Notes: generated by a model from the sequence alone, not told the origin. A stretch of DNA of 64,000 nt from Fibrobacter sp. (GCA_024399015.1 JAKSIC010000007.1:1-64000), one strand, 5' to 3'; numbered from the stretch's first letter, positions 47,015-55,485 are shown. Translations and numbers: made by a program.

Positions 47015-47911
47015 ATGGCCGCTATTACCGCTTCTCTCGTTAACGAACTCCGTCAGAAGACTGGCGTGGGCATGATGCAGTGCAAGAAGGCCCTCACCGA
47101 AACTGATGGTGACCTCGACAAGGCCGTTGAACTCCTCCGTAAGCAGGGTGCTGCTGTTGCTGCAAAGCGCGCAGACAAGGCTGCTAAGGAAGGCCGCATC
47201 TACTTGATCGAAACTGCTGAAAAGGCTGCTGCTTTCGAACTTTCCTGCGAAACCGAACCGGTTTCCAACAACGACGACTTCGTTGCTCTCGCAGCTCTCG
47301 CTGTGAAGGCTGTCGAAACTCAGGCTATCTCCTCTGTGGATGACCTGAAGGCTGCTGTTGTTGATGGCAAGAAGATCAATGACATGCTCCAGGATGTTCT
47401 CGTGAAGATCCAGGAAAACATTGACTTCCGCAAGTATGCTGAAATCAAGAAGTCTGCTAACTCCGTGTTTGGCGTTTACAGCCACATGAAGGGCAAGATC
47501 GGTGTTATCACTGAACTCGCTTACGAAGGCTCCGCTGATGAAGCTGCTCTCAAGGCTGCTGCTAAGGACATCGCTATGCAGGCCGCTGCTTTCGCTCCGG
47601 TTGCATTGAACGATGCTCAGGTTCCTGCTGAAACTATCGAAAAGGAACGCGAAATTGCTCGCGCCCAGATCGAAGCTCAGGCACAGGCTACCGGTAAGCA
47701 GACCAAGCCGGAATTCGTTGAACGTCAGCTTGACGGCCGCGTTGCTAAGGTCCTCAAGGAAATCGTTCTCGAAGACCAGGAATTCTTCATGTCTGAAAAG
47801 AACCCGAAGAAGCTCGCTGTCAAGGACTACCTCCAGGAAGTCGTTGCTAAGCAGCTCGGTCTCTCCAGCCTGAAGGTTGTGAACTTCATCCGCTTCGAAC
47901 GCGGTAACTAA
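47015..47911 (+). CDS. tsf: Elongation factor Ts
   Basis: 298 aa. Nucleotide-exchange factor for EF-Tu. N-terminal UBA-like domain VNELRQKTGVGMMQCKKALT and the core motif SCETEPVSNNDDFVALA (residues about 77-95), coiled-coil insertion around 180-230, and the C-terminal module ending SLKVVNFIRFERGN. Overlapping translation control with rpsB is likely from the 2-bp gap. Confidence 0.98.
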   Translation: MAAITASLVNELRQKTGVGMMQCKKALTETDGDLDKAVELLRKQGAAVAAKRADKAAKEGRIYLIETAEKAAAFELSCETEPVSNNDDFVALAALAVKAVETQAISSVDDLKAAVVDGKKINDMLQDVLVKIQENIDFRKYAEIKKSANSVFGVYSHMKGKIGVITELAYEGSADEAALKAAAKDIAMQAAAFAPVALNDAQVPAETIEKEREIARAQIEAQAQATGKQTKPEFVERQLDGRVAKVLKEIVLEDQEFFMSEKNPKKLAVKDYLQEVVAKQLGLSSLKVVNFIRFERGN

Positions 47912-47946
47912 GAAGTAGAGAGAAATCTCTAGTCCTTTTAGAAAAG

Positions 47947-47977
47947 GACCGTTCCCTCGGGAGCGGTCTTTTTTTTT
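47947..47977 (+). terminator. Rho-independent terminator
   Basis: GACCGTTCCC-TC-GGGAGCGGTC and T9 after tsf. Confidence 0.95.
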
Positions 47978-48021
47978 GAGCCTAATCTTTACTATATTGA
48001 GTTCCAATACGGAGTTTTATT

Positions 48022-48729
48022 ATGGCGAAGTTTAATAGAGTTTTGCTTAAGTTGAGCGGTGAAGCTTTGGCTGGTGCCAAGGGTCATGGAATTGACAATG
48101 ACATCCTGAACGAAATGGCTTCTGAAATTGCAGACGTCGTTCGCAAGGGTGTTGGTGTCGCCTTGGTCATTGGTGGTGGCAACATGATTCGTGGCGTAAG
48201 TGCCAGCGCAGGTGGTATGAACCGCGCCCAGGGTGATGCCATGGGTATGCTCGGTACCGTAATGAATGGTCTTGCCATGCAGGATGCACTGGACAAGCAG
48301 GGTATCAACTCTGTGGTCATGAGCGCAATCCGTATGGAACCCATTTGCGAATTCTTCAACCGCCGTCGCGCTATTGAACTTCTTGCCAATGGCTCTGTGG
48401 TTATTTTCTCCGCAGGCACCGGCAATCCTTTCTTCACCACCGATAGCTGTGCAGCACTTCGCGCCATTGAAAGCGAATGCGATGTTATCATGAAGGTGAC
48501 CAAGGTGGACGGCATCTACTCCGCCGACCCCATGAAGGATCCTACTGCAACCCGCTTCGACGACATTACCTACCAGGAAGTCATCGCCCGCGGACTTAAG
48601 GTGATGGACACCGCTGCAGTTGCTCTGTGCATGGAACACAATATGCCCATTTTTGTGTTCAAAATGGAAAAGGGCTGCTTGACTCAGGCCGCCGTTGAAG
48701 GTAATTTAGGAACACTGGTACATTGTTAA
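48022..48729 (+). CDS. pyrH: UMP kinase
   Basis: 235 aa, amino-acid kinase fold; phosphorylates UMP to UDP for RNA, sugar nucleotides and cell wall. Motifs: RVLLKLSGEALAG, ALVIGGGNMIRGVSASAGGM, FSAGTGNPFFTTDSCAALRA, KVDGIYSADPMKDPTATRFD. RBS CGGAG 9 bp before ATG. Follows tsf after the terminator, with its own TATATTGAG -10-like element at about 47993. Confidence 0.97.
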   Translation: MAKFNRVLLKLSGEALAGAKGHGIDNDILNEMASEIADVVRKGVGVALVIGGGNMIRGVSASAGGMNRAQGDAMGMLGTVMNGLAMQDALDKQGINSVVMSAIRMEPICEFFNRRRAIELLANGSVVIFSAGTGNPFFTTDSCAALRAIESECDVIMKVTKVDGIYSADPMKDPTATRFDDITYQEVIARGLKVMDTAAVALCMEHNMPIFVFKMEKGCLTQAAVEGNLGTLVHC

Positions 48730-48740
48730 TGGAGTAAGAA

Positions 48741-48826
48741 GTGGTTAGTGTTTAGTGGTTAGCTTTGAGGGAAGATGAAACCTCCTGAACCACTGTTTAC
48801 TAACCACTGTTTACTAACCACTAACT
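48741..48826 (+). repeat. Intergenic inverted/tandem repeat
   Basis: Left arm GTGGTTAGTGTTTAGTGGTT and right arm with repeats of ACTAACCACTGTTT (48790-48825) are reverse complements, so the pyrH-frr mRNA could form a long hairpin here. Looks like a dispersed palindromic element. Confidence 0.65.
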
Positions 48827-48859
48827 GCATTTCATATCTTTATTCTAAAAGGTTTTATT

Positions 48860-49393
48860 ATGGCAGATTATTCTGAAAAGATGGCTAAGGCTGTTGAAGC
48901 TACCGAACGTGAATTCACCAAGATCCGTGCTGGACAGGCTTCTCCCGCAATCCTTAACGACATCCGTATCGACTACTACGGCACTCCGACCCCGATTTCC
49001 CAGGTTGCAAAGGTTTCTGTTCCGGAACCTCGTATGCTCCTGGTTGCACCGTGGGAAAAGTCTCTCGTGGACCTCATCGAAAAGGCTATCTACGCAGCTA
49101 ACATCGGTCTTACCCCGATGAAGGACGGCAACTCCATCCGCGTTAGCCTCCCGATCCTCACTACTGAACGTCGTCAGGAGCTTGCAAAGATCGCTCGCAA
49201 GCATGCAGAAGACGGCCGCGTTGCAATCCGCAACATCCGCCGCGATGCAAACGACGCCATCAAGAAGGACAAGGAAATGCCGGAAGACGAAGCCAAGAAG
49301 CAGCAGGACGAAATCCAGAAGGCTACTGACAAGGCTATCGCTCAGATCGACGCCCTCCTTGCCGCTAAGGAAGCAGACATCCTCAAGGTTTAA
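48860..49393 (+). CDS. frr: Ribosome recycling factor
   Basis: 177 aa (slightly short of the common 185). RRF signatures: AVEATEREFTKIRAGQASPA, YYGTPTPISQVAKVSVPEPR, LTTERRQELAKIARKHAEDG, VAIRNIRRDAND. Splits post-termination ribosomes together with EF-G. RBS AAAGG before ATG; uppS follows after 15 bp. Confidence 0.98.
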   Translation: MADYSEKMAKAVEATEREFTKIRAGQASPAILNDIRIDYYGTPTPISQVAKVSVPEPRMLLVAPWEKSLVDLIEKAIYAANIGLTPMKDGNSIRVSLPILTTERRQELAKIARKHAEDGRVAIRNIRRDANDAIKKDKEMPEDEAKKQQDEIQKATDKAIAQIDALLAAKEADILKV

Positions 49394-49408
49394 TTAGGAC
49401 GATTACGC

Positions 49409-50119
49409 GTGGCTAATGAACTGAAACATGTTGCCATTATCATGGACGGTAATGGTCGCTGGGCCAAGAGCCGTGGCCTCGAACGTTTCCTGGGACACCG
49501 CAAAGGTACCCAGGCTACTATCGATGCTGTTGAAGTTGGTGTGAACCTGAACTTGGAACACATGACTTTGTATGTGTTCAGCTCCGAGAACTGGGGCCGC
49601 CCCACCAAGGAAGTGGAATATTTGATGGGCCTTCTCATCGAGATGGTCATCAAGGAAATTCCCGACCTGATGGAAAAGAACGTGAAACTCAAGGTCATCG
49701 GCAACATGGATCGCATTCCTGAAAAGCCTCGCGCAAAACTCCAGGAAGCCATTGACGTTACGGCAAACAATACTGGCATGCAGTTGAACCTGGCCATCTC
49801 CTACGGTGCCCGTCAGGAAATTGTCGCTGCAGTCAAGTCCATTGCCGCTCAGGTCGCCGCCGGTGAAGTCAAGATTGACGACATCGACGAGAATCTGTTT
49901 GCAAATAATCTTTATCTGAAGGGCGCTCCCGATCCGGACCTCATCATCCGTACCGGCGGTGAATTCAGACTTTCCAACTATCTTCTCTGGCAGGCCGCCT
50001 ACAGCGAATTCTACGTAACAGATACGCTGTGGCCCGACTTCACCAAGGAAGAATTCATGAAGGCGGTGGAGTTCTTCAAAACTCGTGAACGCCGCTTTGG
50101 GAAGGTTCTCCATGAGTAA
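49409..50119 (+). CDS. uppS: Isoprenyl (undecaprenyl) diphosphate synthase
   Basis: 236 aa, GTG start at 49409. cis-Prenyltransferase motifs HVAIIMDGNGRWAKSRGLER (catalytic Asp), YVFSSENWGRP, and the C-terminal PDLIIRTGGEFRLSNYLLWQ and SEFYVTDTLWPDF. Makes the C55 lipid carrier for peptidoglycan and O-antigen. Its stop overlaps the cdsA start by 8 bp. Confidence 0.97.
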   Translation: MANELKHVAIIMDGNGRWAKSRGLERFLGHRKGTQATIDAVEVGVNLNLEHMTLYVFSSENWGRPTKEVEYLMGLLIEMVIKEIPDLMEKNVKLKVIGNMDRIPEKPRAKLQEAIDVTANNTGMQLNLAISYGARQEIVAAVKSIAAQVAAGEVKIDDIDENLFANNLYLKGAPDPDLIIRTGGEFRLSNYLLWQAAYSEFYVTDTLWPDFTKEEFMKAVEFFKTRERRFGKVLHE

Positions 50120-50999
50120 TTTAGCACAGCGTTTGATTACCGCAGTTGTCGCCATTCCTTTGGTGTTTGGCCTCCTGTGGTTTAATGATATTTCACGTAT
50201 TGCACTGATGTGCTTCCTGGGTGGCGTTGGCGCCTGGGAATGGGCTGGCATGGCACGCAAGATGTACCAGGGCCCGGATATGAGAGCATTCTCCTTTGTA
50301 TCCTCTTTTGCCTTGACTCTGGCATGGGCCCTCTCCAAGGGTGGCTTCTTCGGAATTGCTCAGCCTGTGCCCGGAGCTGTGGGCATGACCTGTGTCGTCA
50401 TCTTGGCCGGCTATATTGCCATGGCTTATTCCAAGGTTGAAATCGAGAAACTTTTCCCCTGGCTGGTGATGCATATTTCCGCCCCGCTGTACGTTGGCCT
50501 CTGGGGAGGCATGAACGTCCTTATGATGGGTAATGGCCAGCGCGGCCTTGAGTCTTGCTATCCCTTTATTCTTGTGATGACCTCCATGTGGCTTTGCGAT
50601 ACTGTGGCCTACTTCTTTGGAAAGTTTGCTGCTGGCAAGGGCCCCTTCGGCCGTCATCTCTTCGCTCCCAGCATCAGCCCCAAGAAAACTTGGGAAGGCT
50701 CTGTTGCAGGTACCATCGCAACGGTTGCCTGGGTTGCCTACTGGTCTTCCTGTTCCTCTGCCCTTTCGGCATTCCATGTGGAAATTGACTTGGTCAAGGG
50801 CGTTGTTCTCGGTCTGTTGATTGCTATCGCAGGGCAGGCTGGTGATCTTCTCATGAGCGCCCTTAAGCGCTGGAGCAATACTAAGGATTCTGGTAACTTG
50901 TTCGTAGGTCATGGCGGCGTGCTGGACCGTTGCGACTCCTTCCTTCTTGCCGCACCCATGTTGTACATCCTGCTGGATTTCATGGAGAAAATGTTCTAG
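50112..50999 (+). CDS. cdsA: Phosphatidate cytidylyltransferase
   Basis: 295 aa from ATG 50112 (MSNLAQRL); the open frame extends to 50085 inside uppS. About eight hydrophobic segments. The CdsA signature SALKRWSNTKDSGNLFVGHG followed by GVLDRCDS lies near the C-terminus, with SPKKTWEGSVAG before it. Forms CDP-diacylglycerol, the precursor of phospholipids. Last gene of the rpsB-cdsA series; in many bacteria dxr and rseP would come next, but here they are 7.8 and 11.2 kb away. Confidence 0.97.
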   Translation: MSNLAQRLITAVVAIPLVFGLLWFNDISRIALMCFLGGVGAWEWAGMARKMYQGPDMRAFSFVSSFALTLAWALSKGGFFGIAQPVPGAVGMTCVVILAGYIAMAYSKVEIEKLFPWLVMHISAPLYVGLWGGMNVLMMGNGQRGLESCYPFILVMTSMWLCDTVAYFFGKFAAGKGPFGRHLFAPSISPKKTWEGSVAGTIATVAWVAYWSSCSSALSAFHVEIDLVKGVVLGLLIAIAGQAGDLLMSALKRWSNTKDSGNLFVGHGGVLDRCDSFLLAAPMLYILLDFMEKMF

Positions 51000-51046
51000 C
51001 TCCCTGTCCCAATCAAAAATTCTTTTTGATCGTTAGATTTCAAGTG

Positions 51047-51069
51047 AGGAGGCGCAAGCCTCCTTTTTT
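51047..51069 (+). terminator. Rho-independent terminator
   Basis: AGGAGGC-GCAA-GCCTCCT and T6 after cdsA. Confidence 0.95.
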
Positions 51070-51107
51070 ATATATATTGGTTATAAGTTAAAGTTTCGGG
51101 AAAGCTT

Positions 51108-52232
51108 ATGGAATCACCGGTTGATATTCGAATGGCGCTTGGAACCGATATTATCGGCATGACTCTTGTGGTCGTGATGATTATCGGTAACGTCTGGCGT
51201 TTGCGCCTGAAAAACAAGGAAAGCCTGCTGCTCATCGCAATGCTTGGAACATGCTTTTCCTGCTGCTTGTCGGATCTTCTTGCTTTCGCTGCGGATGGTA
51301 GCAAGCATGAATATGCAAGGCAGTTTGTCTATTTCACCAACACATGGCTTTACGCCTCCAATTATCTTTGCGCCTATAGTTGGCTACTTTTCTTGCGTGA
51401 ACATTTCAAGATTGAAATGAGCCCCACCCAGAAGTGGAGCCTTCGTGTAATGAAGGTTGTGCTGATACTTATGTTGGGACTCAACCTTTTTGTTCCCTTC
51501 ATCTTTAGTGTCAATGAATACAACATTTATAACCGCGAGTTTGGTTACTGGATATACGTTGCCTTTAACTATGGCATCGTGGTGAACTCCATTACACTAT
51601 ACTACAAGAACTACCGTCGCGACGGTTCCATCCGATTCTTCCCCATTTGGCTGTACATTGTTCCCATTGTCATTGCAACGGTTATTCAGTCTCTCTGGTA
51701 TGGTGTTTCCCTGATGGCGCCTTGCTTTGCTGTGGCAATCGCCGGTGCATTCAACAGCCTTCAGAACGAACGAGTCTTTAGAGACAATTTGACGGGGCTC
51801 TTCAACCGGTCCTTCCTGGATTATGTGCTGTTCCTTTATTCTCAGCAGGGTCGCAAGGCAAGCGGGATTATGGTGAGTCTTTGTGGCTTTGAAAAAATCA
51901 ATGAGGACTTTGGCCATGGTGTGGGAGACAAGGCGTTGTGTCAGACGGCTGAAATTCTCAGGGAATCTGTTGGCAGTTGGGGCTCGATCCTCAGGTACTC
52001 TGGCGATGAGTTCATTATTATGGTGGACTCTCAGCAGGATAACAATATCAGCAACTGCATTGAAAAGTTGAAAATGAACTTCGATAGGTTTAATCGTGAG
52101 GAAACGGGTGGTTATAAGCTTATTCCTGCAATCGGTGTGAAAAAACATAGCGGTGAAAAAGAAAATGCGAACCAGTTCCTGAATGGCCTTAAGGCTAGCG
52201 TGAAAACTGATAAGCAAAGAATTTCCCCTTGA
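51108..52232 (+). CDS. Membrane protein with a degenerate GGDEF domain
   Basis: 374 aa. Six or seven membrane segments in residues about 10-220, then a GGDEF domain (225-374) starting DNLTGLFNRSFLDYVL. The active-site motif reads SGDEF for GGDEF. The DxDxFK metal-binding segment reads SLCGFEKINEDFGHGVGD, with both metal-side aspartates replaced (Ser, Cys). The protein is therefore probably not a diguanylate cyclase, and may bind nucleotide or act as a receptor. The RXXD inhibitory motif was not seen. It stands alone between the cdsA terminator and a MerR-type promoter. Confidence 0.88.
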   Translation: MESPVDIRMALGTDIIGMTLVVVMIIGNVWRLRLKNKESLLLIAMLGTCFSCCLSDLLAFAADGSKHEYARQFVYFTNTWLYASNYLCAYSWLLFLREHFKIEMSPTQKWSLRVMKVVLILMLGLNLFVPFIFSVNEYNIYNREFGYWIYVAFNYGIVVNSITLYYKNYRRDGSIRFFPIWLYIVPIVIATVIQSLWYGVSLMAPCFAVAIAGAFNSLQNERVFRDNLTGLFNRSFLDYVLFLYSQQGRKASGIMVSLCGFEKINEDFGHGVGDKALCQTAEILRESVGSWGSILRYSGDEFIIMVDSQQDNNISNCIEKLKMNFDRFNREETGGYKLIPAIGVKKHSGEKENANQFLNGLKASVKTDKQRISP

Positions 52233-52259
52233 CCTGGAGTTTACTCTAAGTACTATATT
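52229..52259 (+). promoter_or_regulatory. MerR-type promoter 1
   Basis: TTGACC (52229-52234), 19-bp spacer, TATATT (52254-52259). The spacer carries the dyad CCTGGAGTTTACTCTAAG (52233-52250). The long 19-bp spacer with a central dyad is the hallmark of MerR-family activation. Confidence 0.75.
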
Positions 52260-52293
52260 TGTCATAACGGTTATAGACATGAAAAGGGATACC

Positions 52294-52468
52294 ATGACAA
52301 ATAACGCTCGTGATGAACAAGATTACCTTCAAGGAAACATTGTATACCACGGCCATCAAGTTGGGAAGCCTTGACGCCGCTGATAACGACAAGGCTATTC
52401 TGCGCCTCAAGAAAAAACTCTTCGACTCTCCCGACGACTTTGACAAGAAGGTTCGAGAAGTGGGTTAG
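52294..52468 (+). pseudogene. Small protein with a frame break at its start
   Basis: A good RBS (AAAAGGG) precedes ATG 52294, but that frame ends after 26 codons. A second frame, ATG 52313 to TAG 52466-52468, gives 51 aa (MNKITFKETLYTTAIKLGSL, then a Lys/Asp-rich tail) with normal codon use but no RBS. Removing one A from CAAAT near 52299 would join them into a 57-aa protein MTITLVMNKITFKETL. Alternatives are translational coupling from the first frame, or a consensus error. It follows MerR-type promoter 1. Function unknown. It overlaps the convergent next gene by 4 bp. Confidence 0.5.
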
Positions 52469-53889
52469 AGACCGTTTCTTTTAAGCCAGTTATCTACACG
52501 AGAATTCAAATCTCTTCCGCCGCTGTAGTAAAATTCAAAGGGAAATCCCACATAGCTTTTCTGCAGTTTCTTGTTCAGATCAGAAACGCTGTCGCCGTAA
52601 CGGGTGCCTCCATGGCTTGAAAAACTGGCCACGGTCTTGCCTTTGAAATCGTAACTTTCCAGGAAAGTGAATACAGGCATGGGAATGGACGCCCACCAGG
52701 TAGGATACCCCAGCAGGACAACATCGTACTTGGACATGTCCTTGATTTTAGTCTTGAGGGGCGGGCGGGCATCGCTGTTCAAATCCTTCTGGGTAACTTC
52801 GTAAATGCCACCGCGGTAAGGCTTCGCCATTTCGATTTCCACAAGGTCAACATTTCCGTCGCCGTACTTCTTTTTCATCTGCTTTGAAATGTATTCCGCG
52901 GCACTCTGTGTGTTGCCTGAATAACTGAAATAGGCTACGAGAATTTTCGGATTTTTCGGAATGCTGATGGCGTTGATTTCGGAATTGAATTTTGTTTCAA
53001 AGGTTGCGATGGAATTCGCGGCGCCCTTGGTGTTGTCTGCGTTGCGTGCAATTCTGAAGCCTAGGTTCTGGTCGCTATCCAACGGATTGGTGGCAGAACG
53101 GTAGGCACTTCTCAAGTGCTTTCCGAAATCGTTGTAGGCGCCGCCGCGGTTCACACGATAAATTCCAATGCGTGGCCCTGTAGGGTTCTGCTTTTCAGCT
53201 TCGTTATATTCGCCGTAATAGTCAAAGACCCATTCGCTGACGTTGCCGTGCATATTGTACAATCCAAATGCATTGGGCTTGTAGGAATTGACTGCGACGG
53301 GCTCGTCAATGACGGAGCCGGGCACCACATTCTTGTTGGTGTGATGCATGTAGTTTTCTTCAATTAGGTACGGATAGCTTCCGTAATAGTTGGCGTCTTC
53401 AACGCGGTTCCATTTTCCCGTGCTGAAAACAGTTGTAGTTCCTGCGCGGTTGGCGTATTCCCATTCCGCCTCGGTAAGTAGGCGGTAGCCATTGGCGCTG
53501 CGATTCCAGGTGACGGTTATGTCGCGGGTTTTGCCAGATTCACCACGACTGACCTTATAGGCTTCCTGCAATCCTTCGGCACGACTTTTGACGTTGCAAA
53601 ATTCAATGGCGTCGTAGTAGGTGACGTTTTGAACAGGGAGGTTTCCGCCCTTGAATGTGCTGGGATTCTTACCAGTGATTTTCTCGTAATCCTTCTGCTG
53701 GACTTCGTAGGCGTCCACATAAAAATCGCCGAGGGTAACTTGATGTTGCTTTTCGTCCAGTTGACGTTGGCGCTCCGTGGCGGGGCTTCCCATGGTAAAT
53801 GTTCCGCCCTTTACAAGTACCATCTTGCTTTCTGCGAAAACAGAGATTGCAAGGCTTAAAATGCCCAAGGAAATGATTTGACTTTTCAT
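52465..53889 (-). CDS. Exported fusion of an FGE-sulfatase-like domain and a flavodoxin
   Basis: 474 aa. Signal peptide to about Ala19. Residues about 20-285 are a formylglycine-generating-enzyme-like (SUMF1) domain: MVLVKGGTFTMGS, YEVQQKDYEKITG, GYRLLTEAEWEYANRAGTTT, MHGNVSEWVFDYYG, NLGFRIAR. The paired active-site cysteines of true FGE are not seen in the C-terminal part. Residues about 315-474 are a flavodoxin: ILVAYFSYSGNTQSAAEYIS (FMN phosphate loop), YPTWWASIPMPVFTF. This pairing in one exported chain is unusual. The -10 TATCTTTA is at 53928-53921. Confidence 0.9.
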   Translation of the reverse strand: MKSQIISLGILSLAISVFAESKMVLVKGGTFTMGSPATERQRQLDEKQHQVTLGDFYVDAYEVQQKDYEKITGKNPSTFKGGNLPVQNVTYYDAIEFCNVKSRAEGLQEAYKVSRGESGKTRDITVTWNRSANGYRLLTEAEWEYANRAGTTTVFSTGKWNRVEDANYYGSYPYLIEENYMHHTNKNVVPGSVIDEPVAVNSYKPNAFGLYNMHGNVSEWVFDYYGEYNEAEKQNPTGPRIGIYRVNRGGAYNDFGKHLRSAYRSATNPLDSDQNLGFRIARNADNTKGAANSIATFETKFNSEINAISIPKNPKILVAYFSYSGNTQSAAEYISKQMKKKYGDGNVDLVEIEMAKPYRGGIYEVTQKDLNSDARPPLKTKIKDMSKYDVVLLGYPTWWASIPMPVFTFLESYDFKGKTVASFSSHGGTRYGDSVSDLNKKLQKSYVGFPFEFYYSGGRDLNSRVDNWLKRNGL

Positions 53890-53920
53890 AAAACGACCTT
53901 TGTGAAATTTTAAAGATATG

Positions 53921-54071
53921 CGTATTTTTTTTAGGTCCGCGAATTCAGTGAATGATTCTTATTCATGTTCCTCATGGATTTTTGTTTCTTGCGCTTGTTA
54001 ACCAAATCGTTAACAAACAACTTCGAAAAAAACGCATTTTTGCAGTTCTTTGTTAACCAAATCGTTAACAA
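53921..54071 (-). promoter_or_regulatory. Promoter of the FGE-flavodoxin gene and twin upstream palindromes
   Basis: Minus-strand -10 TATCTTTA (53928-53921). Upstream are two identical copies of GTTAACCAAATCGTTAAC (53997-54014 and 54052-54069; identity extends to 22 bp), with starts 55 bp apart. GTTAAC half-sites at this spacing look like a pair of operators. The rest of 53929-54181 shows no gene. Confidence 0.6.
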
Positions 54072-54181
54072 GTACTATACACATTGTTGCATGTCCTTAC
54101 CTAATCAGACGTCTTTATTAAATAACAAACTCGGAGCATTTCGAAAATTTTTCCTCCGAAATTTTATGGATCGCGGATCGG

Positions 54182-54829
54182 TTAGGATCTTTTAAGAAGT
54201 TTCATCCCCAAGTGGGTGACAACGCACATGCCTGCCGAAATCCCAAGCAACTGCAGTACAGCCGCGGTGACGCTTTCTGCGGCCATTTTCCAGCCGCCAG
54301 TCACGAACATGTACACATAAAGTTCAGACTGTATAAATCCATAGACGCCTGCTGCAATCAGCAGCCCGTAGGCGATAAACAGCAACGACATTTTCCAGAC
54401 GCGGCTGCGGCAATAATTTTCCAGTGCATTCAGCTTTGTATCAAGATGGAATCCCAGGTGGACAAGCATCACCATAAAGCCCCAGCAGCAACTTGCCAAG
54501 TGAACCTCTCGGGCTGTCTGCGTCGCTTTCATAGGAGACCATTCAAAAACAAGTCCGGTCATAAAGATGGAGCTAATTGCCATGGTGATCATCAAGGCGA
54601 ACAAAAGCCAGTCCGTAATGTTCATGGCGATGCGTCTGGAGTTCCATTTGCCCTTGCCGATGGTTCTATAGAACCAGAAGTTCATCACGTGATGGACAAT
54701 GAATAAAACGAAAAGCGAAATGCCTACGTAGCCATGGCTAGTCAAGTCATGGATGGCGCCATAGCTCATGAGGTACAGAAAGCAACTGTACATCAGAACA
54801 TCAATGACAATTTTCGCAATTCGTTTCAT
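54182..54829 (-). CDS. DUF4405-type membrane protein (possible heme-binding)
   Basis: 215 aa with five or six transmembrane helices (for example VGISLFVLFIVHHVMNFWFY; CCWGFMVMLVHLGFHLD; MSLLFIAYGLLIAAGVYGFI). Histidines sit within or at the ends of helices (HHVMNF, REVHLAS, LVHLGFH, VVTHLG), as in cytochrome b561-like four-helix heme proteins, to which DUF4405 is related. Its start lies 24 bp after the stop of the upstream flavodoxin gene, so the two form an operon. Inference: passes electrons across the inner membrane to the exported flavodoxins. Confidence 0.75.
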   Translation of the reverse strand: MKRIAKIVIDVLMYSCFLYLMSYGAIHDLTSHGYVGISLFVLFIVHHVMNFWFYRTIGKGKWNSRRIAMNITDWLLFALMITMAISSIFMTGLVFEWSPMKATQTAREVHLASCCWGFMVMLVHLGFHLDTKLNALENYCRSRVWKMSLLFIAYGLLIAAGVYGFIQSELYVYMFVTGGWKMAAESVTAAVLQLLGISAGMCVVTHLGMKLLKRS

Positions 54830-54853
54830 GGATGGCGCGACCCCAGACCAGAA

Positions 54854-55375
54854 TTATTTCAAAGTCCCTTCCACAAACTTCTTGATGTCTGCTTCGGAAC
54901 CGTAATTGAACTCCTTTCCTCCCTTGAAGATGGAACCCTTAGCAGCTTTCGCGATGTCCTTGCCGCTGGGGCCAAGTCCGCTTCCGCCGCTGGTGCAGAG
55001 GGTAATCAGGTTCTTCTTTTCAAAGTTCTGGCTTTCTACGAAAGTGTACATGATCTTGGGAGCGTATCCCCACCAGATGGGGTAAGCGAGAATGACGGTG
55101 TCGTAATCCTTCACGTCAATTTTATTCTTGATTGCCGGGCGGCTTTTAGGGTCGTTGCTTTCAATGGTGGAACGGGATTTCTTGTCGTGCCAATTCAAGT
55201 CTGCGGACGTGTATGCCTGCGCGGGAACGATTTCAAACAGGTCGGCGCCTACAGCCTTGGCGGTTTTTTCAGCCATTTGCTTTGTGGTGCCGGTGGCGCT
55301 GAAATATACCACTGCTGTTTTTGCGTTTGCCATACAAAATACGCCCAAAATAAATGCTAGAATGATTTTTTTCAT
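54854..55375 (-). CDS. Exported flavodoxin-like protein
   Basis: 173 aa from ATG 55375 (AGGAATATCAAA upstream). Signal peptide to about Ala19 (FCMANA). Flavodoxin fold: FMN-phosphate loop YFSATGTTKQMAEKTA, then TVILAYPIWWGYAPKIMYTF and LITLCTSGGSGLGPSG. Cytoplasmic relatives in this family lack a signal peptide; this one and two others here appear to act outside the cytoplasm. It is transcribed leftward from MerR-type promoter 2 together with the DUF4405 gene. Confidence 0.88.
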   Translation of the reverse strand: MKKIILAFILGVFCMANAKTAVVYFSATGTTKQMAEKTAKAVGADLFEIVPAQAYTSADLNWHDKKSRSTIESNDPKSRPAIKNKIDVKDYDTVILAYPIWWGYAPKIMYTFVESQNFEKKNLITLCTSGGSGLGPSGKDIAKAAKGSIFKGGKEFNYGSEADIKKFVEGTLK

Positions 55376-55423
55376 TTTGATATTCCTGACCGTCTCGCAG
55401 TCCACTAAACCATTTCCGTATGA

Positions 55424-55454
55424 AATATAAGACATAGAGTTCGCTCTAGGTCAA
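55424..55454 (-). promoter_or_regulatory. MerR-type promoter 2
   Basis: Minus strand: TTGACC (55454-55449), 19-bp spacer, TATATT (55429-55424), with the dyad CCTAGAGCGAACTCTATG across the spacer (55450-55433). Confidence 0.8.
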
Positions 55455-55485
55455 GGAAAAAACGTTTTTTTTTTGAAAAAAGTTG

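Noticed and set aside
51108-52232. Annotation as an active diguanylate cyclase
   Set aside because: Metal-binding aspartates are missing and the GGDEF motif is altered.
53965-54195. 76-codon open frame on the + strand
   Set aside because: It runs through the twin GTTAAC repeats and a minus-strand promoter, has no RBS, and its composition is that of AT-rich intergenic DNA.
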